A stretch of DNA of 64,000 bases, taken from the NCBI RefSeq assembly GCF_036867135.1, contig NZ_JBAJIJ010000001.1, positions 1,736,001 through 1,800,000 on the forward strand. Direction: 5' to 3'. This DNA is from Aeromicrobium sp. Sec7.5. Its GTDB lineage: Bacteria; Actinomycetota; Actinomycetes; Propionibacteriales; Nocardioidaceae. This document shows, piece after piece, positions 8,025 through 16,214 of this stretch (positions are counted from its first letter, which is position 1; each line of letters starts with the position of its first letter). The position numbers were made by a program, and so were the translations under genes. Under the pieces are notes generated by a model that saw only the letters and a list, made by a program, of their open reading frames with translations, searched no databases and was not told the DNA's origin.

Positions 8025-8870
8025 TCAGATGCGGCAGGCGAGGATGTCGGTCACGAGGATGCCCCGCGCCCCGACGGCGTACAGGTCGTCCATGACGTGC
8101 TGGGCGCGGTCGCGCGGCACCATCGAGCGCACTGCGGACCAGCCCTCGCTGTGCAGCGGCGAGACCGTGGGCGACTCGATGCCGGGGGTCAGGCGCACGG
8201 CCTGCTCGACCTGGTCGGTGCGGATGTCGTAGTCCATCATCACGTAGCTGCGCGCCACCAGGACGCTGTCGAGACGGCGCTTGAAGACGTCGAAGCCCGC
8301 GGGGTCGCCCGTGCCGGATCGGCGGGCGAGTACCGCCTCGGACTCCAGGATCGGGTCGCCGAAGACCCGCAGACCCGCCTGTCGCAGCGTGGTGCCGGTC
8401 TCGACGACGTCGGCGATCGCGTCGGCGACCCCGAGGCGGATCGAGGACTCGACCGCCCCGTCGAGCCGCACGACCGACGCCTCGAGGCCCCGCTCGGCCA
8501 GATGCGCCTGCACGATGCCGCGGTACGAGGTGGCGATGCGGCGACCGGCGAGCTCCTCGACCGACTTGATGCCACCCTCGGGCGCGGCGAACCGGAACGT
8601 GGAGGCGGCGAAGCCGAGCGCCATGACCTCGTCGGCCTTGGCGCCGGAGTCGAGCAGCAGGTCACGCCCGGTCACGCCGACGTCGAGGGTGCCCTCGCCG
8701 ACGTAGATCGCGATGTCACGCGGACGCAGGTAGAAGAACTCGACGTCGTTCTCGGCGTCGACACAGACGAGGTCCTTGGCGTTGCGGCGCTGCCGGTAGC
8801 CGGCCTCGGCGAGCATGAGCGACGCGGCCTCGGCGAGCGACCCCTTGTTGGGGACGGCGACCTTCAGCAT
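8025..8870 (-). CDS. hisG: ATP phosphoribosyltransferase, long form
   Basis: First enzyme of histidine synthesis, joining ATP and PRPP to give phosphoribosyl-ATP. The 281-residue length and C-terminal ACT-like regulatory domain (about 210-281, ending GARGILVTDILACRI) mark the long, histidine-inhibited form that works without HisZ. The core has MLKVAVPNKGSLAEAAS, the PRPP-type segment ADAIADVVETGTTLRQAG and LEASVVRLDGAVESSIRLG. The start was placed at ATG 8870 because homologues begin there. hisE lies upstream and makes the next step's enzyme. Confidence 0.96.
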   Translation of the reverse strand: MLKVAVPNKGSLAEAASLMLAEAGYRQRRNAKDLVCVDAENDVEFFYLRPRDIAIYVGEGTLDVGVTGRDLLLDSGAKADEVMALGFAASTFRFAAPEGGIKSVEELAGRRIATSYRGIVQAHLAERGLEASVVRLDGAVESSIRLGVADAIADVVETGTTLRQAGLRVFGDPILESEAVLARRSGTGDPAGFDVFKRRLDSVLVARSYVMMDYDIRTDQVEQAVRLTPGIESPTVSPLHSEGWSAVRSMVPRDRAQHVMDDLYAVGARGILVTDILACRI

Positions 8871-8923
8871 GGGTGTTCTCTTTTCGGTGGGGGTGACGGT
8901 GCGCAGGAGTGGGGGTCTCCCCC

Positions 8924-9187
8924 TCACAGATGCGCGTACACGTCGTCCAGCGAGATGCCCTTCGCGATCATCATGACCTGCGCGTGGTACAGCAGCTGGC
9001 TGATCTCCTCGGCGGCTCGCGCGGCGTCCTCGTGCTCGGCGGCCATCCAGGACTCGGCGGCCTCCTCCACGAGCTTCTTGCCGATGGCGTGCACGCCGGC
9101 ATCGAGCTCGGCGACGGTGCGCGAGCCCTCGGGTCGGGTGGCGGCCTTGTCGCTCAGCTCGGCGAACAGCTCGTCGAAGGTCTTCAT
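8924..9187 (-). CDS. hisE: Phosphoribosyl-ATP pyrophosphatase
   Basis: Second step of histidine synthesis, hydrolysing phosphoribosyl-ATP to phosphoribosyl-AMP. The 87-residue all-helical MazG-like protein has [17 protein letters not shown] (the ExxE metal site) and [15 protein letters not shown]. It precedes hisG by 53 bases. GAGG lies five bases before the ATG, and a TAGACT box overlaps the ribH stop, so hisE-hisG may have its own promoter besides rib read-through. Confidence 0.96.
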   Translation of the reverse strand: MKTFDELFAELSDKAATRPEGSRTVAELDAGVHAIGKKLVEEAAESWMAAEHEDAARAAEEISQLLYHAQVMMIAKGISLDDVYAHL

Positions 9188-9196
9188 GGCGTCCTC

Positions 9197-9202
9197 AGTC
9201 TA
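9197..9202 (-). promoter_or_regulatory. Possible -10 box of hisE-hisG
   Basis: TAGACT on the minus strand, nine bases before the hisE ATG. Its first three bases are the ribH stop codon. No -35 is evident. Confidence 0.4.
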
Positions 9203-9682
9203 GGGGGCGTCCGAGACGAGCTCGCGCAGCACCTGCCAGGCACCCAGTGCGGCCTCCGCCGCCTCGCGACCCTTGTCCTCACGACTGCCCGGCAGACCGG
9301 CACGGTCGAGGGCCTGTTGGTCGTCGTCGCACGTGAGCAGACCGAAGCCGATCGGCACGCCGGTGTCGAGCGCGACCCGGGTCAGGCCGTCGGTCGCGGC
9401 CGTCGACACGAACTCGAAGTGCGGGGTCCCGCCGCGGATGATGACACCCAGGGCGACGACCGCGTCGAAGCCGGCCACCGCAGCGCCCTGGCAGACGAGC
9501 GGCAGCTCGAAGGACCCGGGAACGCGGATCAGCTCGATCTCGGTGACGCCCGCCTCGGCCAGCGCCTCCTGCGAACCGGCGATGAGCCCGTCCATGACCT
9601 CGGTGTGCCACAGCGACGCGACGATCGCGACGCGTGCGCCGCTTCCGTCAATGTCGAGTGCCGGTGCTCCGTGCCCTGCCAT
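9200..9682 (-). CDS. ribH: 6,7-dimethyl-8-ribityllumazine synthase
   Basis: Penultimate step of riboflavin synthesis: condenses 5-amino-6-ribitylaminouracil with 3,4-dihydroxy-2-butanone 4-phosphate. 160 residues with the family signatures [26 protein letters not shown] and [16 protein letters not shown] (the catalytic His is in the last), then [14 protein letters not shown]. It follows ribBA by four bases. Both substrates come from enzymes of the same operon. Confidence 0.97.
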   Translation of the reverse strand: MAGHGAPALDIDGSGARVAIVASLWHTEVMDGLIAGSQEALAEAGVTEIELIRVPGSFELPLVCQGAAVAGFDAVVALGVIIRGGTPHFEFVSTAATDGLTRVALDTGVPIGFGLLTCDDDQQALDRAGLPGSREDKGREAAEAALGAWQVLRELVSDAP

Positions 9683-9686
9683 GTCG

Positions 9687-10934
9687 TCAGGCCTCCTCGG
9701 TCGTGGCGACGGGGAGCGGGAGGTCGTGGCCCATCCGCTCCGCCTTGGTCGTGAGGTAGCGCAGGTTGTGCTCCGTCGGCGCGATCTGCACCGGGATCCG
9801 CTCGCTGACCTTGACGCCGTAGCGCTCCAGGGCCGCCGACTTCTCCGGGTTGTTGGTCAGCAGCCGGACCGACTCGATCCCGAGGTCGCGCAGGATCTGG
9901 GCCGCGGCCGCGTAGTCACGCTCGTCCTCACCGAAGCCGAGCTCGAGGTTGGCCTCGACGGTGTCGCGACCGCGCTCCTGGAGCTCGTAGGCCTGCAGCT
10001 TGTGGAGCAGGCCGATGCCGCGGCCCTCGTGGCCACGCAGGTAGACCACGACACCGGCACCCTCGTCGGTCAGGGCCGCGAACGACGCCTGGAGCTGCGG
10101 GCCGCAGTCGCAACGTCGGGAACCGAGGACGTCGCCCGTGAGGCACTCGCTGTGCACGCGGACGAGGACGTCCTGGGTCGCCGGCTGGCCGTGCACCAAG
10201 GCGATGTGCTCGGAGGCGTCGATGCGGTCGCGGTAGCCGAGGGCCGTGAACGTGCCGAACTCGGTCGGCAGGTTGGTCGTGGCGAGCCGCTCGACCTGCT
10301 GCTCGAGACGGCGAAGGTGGATCTGCAGGTCCTCGATCGAGACGAGCGCGATGCCGTGCTCGTCGGCGAACTCGCGCAGCTCGGGCAGCCGCTTCAGGGT
10401 GCCGTCGTCGTTCATGACCTCGCCGATCACCCCGGCGGGGGTGAGGCCGGCCAGCCGGGAGAGGTCGACCGCAGCCTCGGTGTGTCCGGGCCGCTCGAGC
10501 ACTCCGCCCGGCTTGGCCCGGAGCGGCACGATGTGACCCGGCTGCGTGATCTCGAACGGCTCGGTGGCCGAGTCGGCGAGGACCCGGCACGTGCGCGCGC
10601 GGTCGGAGGCCGAGATGCCGGTGGTGACTCCGTCGCGCGCGTCGATCGACACCGTGTACGCGGTGCGGAGGCGGTCGCGGTTGTGTGGGGTCATGAGCGG
10701 GATCGCGAGCCGGTCGAGGATGTCGCCCGTGATCGGCGCGCACACCAGGCCGCTCGAGTAGCGCACCAGGAAGGCCATGAGCTCGGGCGTGGCCTTGCTC
10801 GCGGCGAAGATGATGTCGCCCTCGTTCTCGCGGTCCTCGTCGTCGACGACCACGATCGCGCGGCCCGCGCGGATGTCGTCGATCGCGCGCTCGATCGGGT
10901 CGAGCACGACGCGCTGCGTCTCGGTCTGGCTCAT
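9687..10934 (-). CDS. ribBA: Bifunctional DHBP synthase / GTP cyclohydrolase II
   Basis: Feeds both branches of riboflavin synthesis. The N-terminal RibB domain (about 1-210) has [17 protein letters not shown] and [15 protein letters not shown] and makes dihydroxybutanone phosphate from ribulose 5-phosphate. The C-terminal RibA domain (about 215-400) has the zinc cysteines in [20 protein letters not shown] and [15 protein letters not shown], and opens the GTP ring. 415 residues, a normal fused length. The start overlaps the ribE stop by four bases. rpe, whose substrate is ribulose 5-phosphate, lies upstream of the riboswitch. Confidence 0.97.
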   Translation of the reverse strand: MSQTETQRVVLDPIERAIDDIRAGRAIVVVDDEDRENEGDIIFAASKATPELMAFLVRYSSGLVCAPITGDILDRLAIPLMTPHNRDRLRTAYTVSIDARDGVTTGISASDRARTCRVLADSATEPFEITQPGHIVPLRAKPGGVLERPGHTEAAVDLSRLAGLTPAGVIGEVMNDDGTLKRLPELREFADEHGIALVSIEDLQIHLRRLEQQVERLATTNLPTEFGTFTALGYRDRIDASEHIALVHGQPATQDVLVRVHSECLTGDVLGSRRCDCGPQLQASFAALTDEGAGVVVYLRGHEGRGIGLLHKLQAYELQERGRDTVEANLELGFGEDERDYAAAAQILRDLGIESVRLLTNNPEKSAALERYGVKVSERIPVQIAPTEHNLRYLTTKAERMGHDLPLPVATTEEA

Positions 10935-11584
10935 GACTGCGGTCCTTCGCTCGGCTGGGGGGTGGTGCGGTGGGCGAGCATGCGCTCGACGTACTTGGCC
11001 AGGACGTCGACCTCGAGGTTGACGAGGTCACCGGGCTGGAGGGCGCCGAGCGTGGTGTCGGCGAGGGTCGTGGGGATCAGGGAGACGGAGAACCAGGTGG
11101 CCCCGGGGCCGTCGTCGGACCCGTCGCCGTCGACGACCTCGACGACCGTCAGGGAGACCCCCTGGACCGTGATCGAGCCCTTCTCGACGAGGTAGCGGGC
11201 CAGACCGTGCGGCACCGAGAAGCGCAGGACCTCCCAATGCTCGCTGGGCGTGCGGTCCAGGAGGCGGCCGGTGCCGTCGACGTGCCCCTGCACCAGGTGG
11301 CCCCCGAGACGGTCACCGACGGCCATCGCCCGCTCCAGGTTGACGGTCGAGCCGATGCCGAGCGCGCCGAGCGACGTGCGGGCCAGCGACTCCGCCATGA
11401 CGTCGGCGGTGAAGGTGTCGGTGGTGGGGTCGACGACGGTCAGGCAGCAGCCGTTGACGGCGATCGAGTCACCGTGCCCGGCGTCGCTGGTCACGACGGC
11501 GTCGCGCACCGTGAGGCGCACGGCGTCACCCTGCTGCTCGATCGCGGTGATGGTGCCGATCGACTCGACGAGTCCGGTGAACAT
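10931..11584 (-). CDS. ribE: Riboflavin synthase (alpha chain)
   Basis: Dismutates two 6,7-dimethyl-8-ribityllumazine molecules to riboflavin. 217 residues with the two tandem lumazine-binding repeats: [16 protein letters not shown] with VNGCCLTVV, and [14 protein letters not shown] with [11 protein letters not shown]. The second half carries a short insert ([14 protein letters not shown]). The ATG shares one base with the ribD stop (TGATG), so translation is coupled. It is also called ribC in some organisms. Confidence 0.97.
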   Translation of the reverse strand: MFTGLVESIGTITAIEQQGDAVRLTVRDAVVTSDAGHGDSIAVNGCCLTVVDPTTDTFTADVMAESLARTSLGALGIGSTVNLERAMAVGDRLGGHLVQGHVDGTGRLLDRTPSEHWEVLRFSVPHGLARYLVEKGSITVQGVSLTVVEVVDGDGSDDGPGATWFSVSLIPTTLADTTLGALQPGDLVNLEVDVLAKYVERMLAHRTTPQPSEGPQS

Positions 11585-12633
11585 CAGACGTAGGTCTCCC
11601 TCGGTGCCTGGCCCGGGGTGCCCACGATGCGGATGTCCGGGCCGATCATCCGCAGGTCGTCGATCTGGATCGGGCGCAGGTCGGCCAGCGTGGCCGCCTC
11701 GCCCTCGAGCGCCGCGCGGCCGGAGCCCAGCATCGACGGCGCGATGTAGCCGATCACGCGGTCGATCAGGCCCGCCTTCCAGAATCCTCCGGCGAGGCGG
11801 GGGCCGCCCTCGAGCCACACGTGCTTGACGTGGTTCTCGGCCAGCTTGGCGAGCACCTCCTCGGGCTCGCGCGACTGGATCATGAGCGTCGGCGCGACCC
11901 GGTCGAAGACGCGGTAGTAGTTCGGGATCGTGGACTCCCCCACGACGACGCGCAGCGGCTGGAGCTCGTAGGGCAGCGGCAGGTCGTCGGCGTCGCGCAC
12001 CGTGAGTCGCGGGTCGTCGGCCAGCACCGCGCCGGTGCCGGCGACGATCGCGTCGCACTGGGACCGGTACTGCTGCACGTCACGACGGGCGTCGGGCCCG
12101 GTGATCCACTTGCTCGAGCCGTCCGGCGCGGCGCTCAGTCCGTCCAGGGTGGCGGCGTACTTCCAGGTCACGAACGGGCGGCCGTGGGTCACGGCGAACC
12201 GCCAGGCGCGGTTGTGGGGCTCGGCCTCGTCGGCCAGGACCCCGGTCTCGACCTCGATGCCGGCGGCGCGCAGCACGTCGGCTCCCCCACCGGCCTCGGG
12301 ATGGGGGTCGGTCTGCGCCACCACGACCCGCGCGACGCCCGCCCGGATCAGCGCCTCGGTGCACGGGCCGGTGTTGCCGACGTGCCGGCACGGCTCCAGC
12401 GTCACGACGGCCGTCCCGCCGCGGGCCCGCTCCCCGGCAGCTGCGAGCGCCTCGATCTCCGCGTGAGCACCCTGGCGCACCGTGGCGCCGACGCCGACCT
12501 CGACACCGTCCGCGTCGAGCACGACGCAGCCGACGGTGGGGTTGGGCAGGCAGTTTCCGCGCTCGCGCGCTGCATCGATCGCGCGGCGCATGGCTGTCTC
12601 GATCCGGCCCTGCAGCTCGATCTCGCTCGCCAT
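11584..12633 (-). CDS. ribD: Bifunctional riboflavin deaminase/reductase
   Basis: Carries out two steps: deamination of the pyrimidine (N-terminal zinc deaminase, about 1-150: GAHAEIEAL with HAE, then EPCRHVGNTGPC) and NADPH-dependent reduction of the ribosyl side chain (C-terminal DHFR-like domain, about 155-345: KYAATLDGLSAAPDGSSKWI, WLEGGPRLAGGFWKAGLID). 349 residues, normal. The ATG has CGGAGG upstream, and the long leader contains an FMN riboswitch, so this is the first gene of the rib operon. Confidence 0.96.
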   Translation of the reverse strand: MASEIELQGRIETAMRRAIDAARERGNCLPNPTVGCVVLDADGVEVGVGATVRQGAHAEIEALAAAGERARGGTAVVTLEPCRHVGNTGPCTEALIRAGVARVVVAQTDPHPEAGGGADVLRAAGIEVETGVLADEAEPHNRAWRFAVTHGRPFVTWKYAATLDGLSAAPDGSSKWITGPDARRDVQQYRSQCDAIVAGTGAVLADDPRLTVRDADDLPLPYELQPLRVVVGESTIPNYYRVFDRVAPTLMIQSREPEEVLAKLAENHVKHVWLEGGPRLAGGFWKAGLIDRVIGYIAPSMLGSGRAALEGEAATLADLRPIQIDDLRMIGPDIRIVGTPGQAPRETYV

Positions 12634-12747
12634 GGGTACCTCCGGTCGGGCTCACGGCCACGAGGCGACGGGAGGGCTGTGGGGCGGACGTGTCCCGTGC
12701 GGGACCGTCCGTCGTCGTCCCTCCGCGCGGGGAGGACGACGACCCAC

Positions 12748-12866
12748 GACTCTTCCCTTCCGGACTTTCACCGTCGGTCCCGGAGTTCCACCAGGTCAAC
12801 CGGGTCCAGGTGGACACGGGTCGCGGACTGTCACCGCCGGCTCGGAATTGCACCGACCCCAGAGTC
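12748..12866 (-). promoter_or_regulatory. FMN riboswitch (RFN element)
   Basis: On the minus strand, the closing stem P1 is GACTCT (12866-12861) paired with AGAGTC (12753-12748). Within lie the conserved blocks GGGTCGGTGCAATTCCGAG, CCGGCGGTGACAGTCCGCG, a variable stem, then ACCGACGGTGAAAGTCCGG. FMN binding should lower expression of ribD-ribE-ribBA-ribH. Downstream is a strong hairpin near 12709-12742 without a U-tract, and the ribD Shine-Dalgarno sequence is farther on, so control of translation or Rho-dependent termination is more likely than intrinsic termination. Confidence 0.93.
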
Positions 12867-12920
12867 TGTGAGCGATTTCTCGTTCACGTCCGATTCTACT
12901 CAGGCGCGAAATGCGTCCGA

Positions 12921-13586
12921 TCAGTGCCCACAGGCCGAGACCGCGGCGGACCGCAGCGCCTCGACCATGTGCTCGGGGTCGTCGGCCCCGAAGACGGCCG
13001 AACCGGCCACGAAGACGTCGGCCCCGGCCTCGGCGCACCGCTCGATCGTGTCGAGCGAGACGCCGCCGTCGACCTGGAGCCACACGTCGCCGCCGCTCGC
13101 CGCGATGAGCTCGCGCGCCCGGCGGATCTTCGGCAGGCACAGGTCGAGGAACTTCTGCCCGCCGAACCCCGGCTCGACCGTCATGACCAGCACCATGTCG
13201 AGCTCGGGCAGGAGGTCGGCGTACGGCTCGATCGGCGTCGCGGGCTTGAGCGCCATCGAGGCGCGGGCGCCCTGCGCGCGGATCTCGCGCGCCAGCCGCA
13301 CCGGAGCCGCGGCCGCCTCGACGTGGAACGTGATGCTGCCCGCGCCCGCTTCGGCGTAGGCCGGGGCCCAGCGGTCCGGGTCGGCGATCATGAGGTGGGC
13401 GTCGATCGGTTGCGCCGCCGCCTTGCCGAGCGCCTCGATGACCGGCAGTCCGAGGGTGAGGTTCGGGACGAAGTGGTTGTCCATGACGTCCATGTGGAGC
13501 CAGTCCGCGCTCGGGATGCGAGCGGCCTCGTCGGCGAGGTGCGCGAAGTCGGCGTTCAGCAGGCTCGGCGTGATCTGGATGCCCAT
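12921..13586 (-). CDS. rpe: Ribulose-phosphate 3-epimerase
   Basis: Interconverts ribulose 5-phosphate and xylulose 5-phosphate. 221-residue TIM barrel with [17 protein letters not shown], the metal site [26 protein letters not shown] and [11 protein letters not shown]. It sits between rsmB and the rib operon in the same direction. Its substrate ribulose 5-phosphate is also used by RibBA, but the FMN riboswitch lies after rpe, so rpe is not under that control. The start was set at ATG 13586, where homologues begin. Confidence 0.96.
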   Translation of the reverse strand: MGIQITPSLLNADFAHLADEAARIPSADWLHMDVMDNHFVPNLTLGLPVIEALGKAAAQPIDAHLMIADPDRWAPAYAEAGAGSITFHVEAAAAPVRLAREIRAQGARASMALKPATPIEPYADLLPELDMVLVMTVEPGFGGQKFLDLCLPKIRRARELIAASGGDVWLQVDGGVSLDTIERCAEAGADVFVAGSAVFGADDPEHMVEALRSAAVSACGH

Positions 13587-13629
13587 GGCGGGCAGCCTAG
13601 CGAGCGGGCGCGCTCGTCCCGGGACCTGG

Positions 13630-14901
13630 TCAGCGCTTGCGGAGCAGGGCGACGAACATCGCGTCGGTGCCGTCGCGGTGCGGCCACCACCGGTCGACTC
13701 GCTCCAGGACCGCGACCCCGCGTCCGACCGTCTCGATGACGTCGAGCGTCTCCGCCGGGGACGGCGAACAGGTCGCGTACGCCAGGACCCCGCCCGGGCG
13801 CAACAGGTCGACTCCCCGGCGCAGCAGCGCCTGCTGCAGCGGCTGGAGGGCCTTGAGGTCCTCGGGGGTCCGGCGCCACCGGGCCTCCGGCCTCCGGCGG
13901 AGCGCACCGAGGCCGGTGCAGGGCGCGTCGATCAGGATGCGGTCGAACGATCCCGGTTCCCAGGGCCCCTCCCGGCCGTCGTAGGACGTGACCTCGACCT
14001 CGGGCAGCGCACGCAACGACTGCCGGACCAGCTCCGCCCGGTGCGGCTGGACCTCGTTGGCGACCAGGTGGGCGCCCCGTTCGGCGGCGAGGGCACCGAG
14101 CAACGCCGCCTTGCCGCCCGGCCCGGCGCACAGGTCGAGCCATCGGGTGCGGGGTGGCTCGAGCGGCAGGTCGACGAGCGCCTTCGCGACGAGCTGCGAG
14201 CCCTCGTCCTGGACCGCGGCCCGCCCCTCCCGGACCGCGGCGATGGCACCGGGGTCGCCCCCGTCGAGCACGACGGCCCAGGGCGACAGCAGGCCGGGGG
14301 TCCCAGGAAGCTCCTTGACCGTCGCCAGCCGGGGCCGCGCCACCAACGTGACCTTCGGCGGCACGTTGTCGGCCGCCAGGAGCTCCTCGAGCTCGTGCGC
14401 CGCGTCGACGGCCAGGAGGGAGCGCCGCAGCTCGGCCACGACCCAGGTCGGGTGCGAGTAGCGGACAGCGAGGGCGTCGTCGCCGGTGAGGCCCTCGGTC
14501 ACGAGGTCGATCCAGCTCGCGAGGTCACGCTCGGAGACCCGTCGCAGGATCGCGTTGACGAAGCCCGCGGGCTTGTGGCCGACGACGCGCTTGACCAGCG
14601 CCACCGACGTCGAGACGGCCGCGTGGTCGGGCACCCGCATCGCGAGCAGCTGGTGGGCTCCCAGACGCAGCACGTCGCGGACCGCCGGGTCGAGGTCACG
14701 CTTCGCGAGGTGGTCGACGACGGCGTCGTAGGTGCCCTGCCAGCGGATCGTGCCGTGGGTGAGCTCGGTCGCGAAGGCGGCGTCGCGACTGTCGAGGTTC
14801 TGCTCGCTCATCAGGCGCGGCAGCAGGAGGTTGACGTAGGCGTCGTCCTCGCGCACCGCCGCCAGCACCGTGTACGCGACCCCGCGCGCCAGGTCCGTCA
14901 T
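13630..14901 (-). CDS. rsmB: 16S rRNA (cytosine-967-C5)-methyltransferase
   Basis: 423 residues. An N-terminal NusB-like RNA-binding domain (about 1-130: [20 protein letters not shown]) precedes a SAM methyltransferase domain with [17 protein letters not shown] (SAM site), [15 protein letters not shown] and [11 protein letters not shown], the two catalytic cysteines of m5C enzymes. It is coupled to fmt by a 4-base overlap. fmt-rsmB-rpe is a common actinobacterial order. Another m5C target is possible, but the NusB-like domain points to RsmB. Confidence 0.94.
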   Translation of the reverse strand: MTDLARGVAYTVLAAVREDDAYVNLLLPRLMSEQNLDSRDAAFATELTHGTIRWQGTYDAVVDHLAKRDLDPAVRDVLRLGAHQLLAMRVPDHAAVSTSVALVKRVVGHKPAGFVNAILRRVSERDLASWIDLVTEGLTGDDALAVRYSHPTWVVAELRRSLLAVDAAHELEELLAADNVPPKVTLVARPRLATVKELPGTPGLLSPWAVVLDGGDPGAIAAVREGRAAVQDEGSQLVAKALVDLPLEPPRTRWLDLCAGPGGKAALLGALAAERGAHLVANEVQPHRAELVRQSLRALPEVEVTSYDGREGPWEPGSFDRILIDAPCTGLGALRRRPEARWRRTPEDLKALQPLQQALLRRGVDLLRPGGVLAYATCSPSPAETLDVIETVGRGVAVLERVDRWWPHRDGTDAMFVALLRKR

Positions 14902-15833
14902 GCCGGCACCGGTCCGGAGAAGGACCCTGGCGGGTCGGCGAGGCCGCGGCCCCAGTCGGCGGCGGCCATGGGCTTCTTGCCGTGCGGGACGACGGTGCCC
15001 AGCACGACGTCGGTCGTGGCGGTGCCCACCCGGACCTCGCGCTTGCCGAACTGCACCTGGCCCGGGGCGAGGGTCGACTCCTCGGCGATCGTGAGCGGCT
15101 CGATCTTGACCCTGAGGTCGCCCAGCTCAGTCCAGGCGCCAGGGGCGGGCGTGCACCCCCGTACGTGGCGGTCGATCGCGAACGCCGGGCGGTTCCAGGT
15201 GATGCGAGCGTCGTCCGTGGTGAGCTTCGGGGCCAGGCTGACGAGCTCGTCGTCCTGCTGCTGCACGCCGATGTCACCGTCCTCGATGTGGTCGAGGGCA
15301 TCGACGAGCAGTCGGGCGCCCTCGTCGGCGAGCCGCGACAGAAGCGTGCCGGCGGTGTCCTCCGGGCGGATGCGCTCGGTGATGACACCGAGCACCGGGC
15401 CCTCGTCGAGGCCCTCCGTGAGGCTGAAGACGCTGGCGCCCGTGACCTCGTCACCGGCCATGATCGAGCGCTGGACGGGTGCTGCACCACGCCAGGACGG
15501 CAGCACCGAGAAGTGCAGGTTGACCCAGCCGTACTGCGGGACGTCGAGGGCCTCACGGCGGATCAGCGCGCCGTAGGCGACGATCGGGCAGCAGTCCGGG
15601 GCGATCTCCCGCAACCGGCCCAGGAACTCCGGGTCCGAGGGCTTCGCGGGCTTGAGGACCTCGATGCCGTGCTCGGTGGCGAGCTGTGCGACCGGCGAGT
15701 CCACCAGGGTGCGCCCGCGGCCGGCACGGGCGTCGGGTCGGGTCACGACGGCGGCGACCTCGTGCCGGCTCGCGATCAGCGCGCGCAACGAGGGCAGGGC
15801 GGTCTCGGGGGTTCCGGCGAAGACGATTCTCAT
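14898..15833 (-). CDS. fmt: Methionyl-tRNA formyltransferase
   Basis: Formylates initiator Met-tRNA with 10-formyl-tetrahydrofolate. 311 residues with [19 protein letters not shown], the catalytic region [20 protein letters not shown] (N-H-S type) and [13 protein letters not shown], then a C-terminal OB-like domain. The ATG at 15833 lies eight bases after a TAGACT box, so the mRNA is probably leaderless. It is divergent from the DUF4287 gene. Confidence 0.96.
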   Translation of the reverse strand: MRIVFAGTPETALPSLRALIASRHEVAAVVTRPDARAGRGRTLVDSPVAQLATEHGIEVLKPAKPSDPEFLGRLREIAPDCCPIVAYGALIRREALDVPQYGWVNLHFSVLPSWRGAAPVQRSIMAGDEVTGASVFSLTEGLDEGPVLGVITERIRPEDTAGTLLSRLADEGARLLVDALDHIEDGDIGVQQQDDELVSLAPKLTTDDARITWNRPAFAIDRHVRGCTPAPGAWTELGDLRVKIEPLTIAEESTLAPGQVQFGKREVRVGTATTDVVLGTVVPHGKKPMAAADWGRGLADPPGSFSGPVPA

Positions 15834-15841
15834 CGCGGCCG

Positions 15842-15847
15842 AGTCTA
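15842..15847 (-). promoter_or_regulatory. -10 box of fmt
   Basis: TAGACT on the minus strand, eight bases before the fmt ATG. The short region to the plus-strand gene also holds TAGGCT (15880s) for the opposite direction. Confidence 0.55.
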
Positions 15848-15907
15848 GGGACTCCCCCACCGGGCCCTCACCTGGCTAGGCTCGGGGCTGCCAGACCGAG
15901 GAGGGCC

Positions 15908-16189
15908 ATGAGCTTCCAGGCGTACATCGACGCGATCGAGACGAAGACCGGCAGGATCCCGCAGGAGCTGGTCGACGAGGCGCACGCGCGCGGGTTCGGC
16001 CCGGACACGAAGGCGGGCGAGATCGTGGCGTGGCTCGCCGACGCGTACGCACTCGGCCGGGGGCACGCCATGGCCCTGGTGCACGTGGTGAAGAACGGCC
16101 CGCAGATCCCCGACAAGCACGTCGGCACGGCCGGCAGCCACAGCGATGAGTCGAACGTGCTCCGGCTCGACGGCATCGCGCGCCGCTGA
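15908..16189 (+). CDS. DUF4287 domain-containing protein
   Basis: 93-residue soluble protein resembling DUF4287: YIDAIETKTGRIPQELVDEA, KAGEIVAWLADAYALGRGHA, ALVHVVKNG. The function of the family is not established. It has its own promoter (TAGGCT upstream) and a strong GAGGAGG site six bases from the ATG. It is convergent with priA, with 25 bases between their ends. Confidence 0.85.
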   Translation: MSFQAYIDAIETKTGRIPQELVDEAHARGFGPDTKAGEIVAWLADAYALGRGHAMALVHVVKNGPQIPDKHVGTAGSHSDESNVLRLDGIARR

Positions 16190-16214
16190 CCGCCCTCGGG
16201 AGCGTGGGACGACC

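Noticed and set aside
9273..11195. A 640-codon plus-strand frame opposite ribH-ribBA-ribE
   Set aside because: Crosses three well-identified genes on the other strand and shows no domain.
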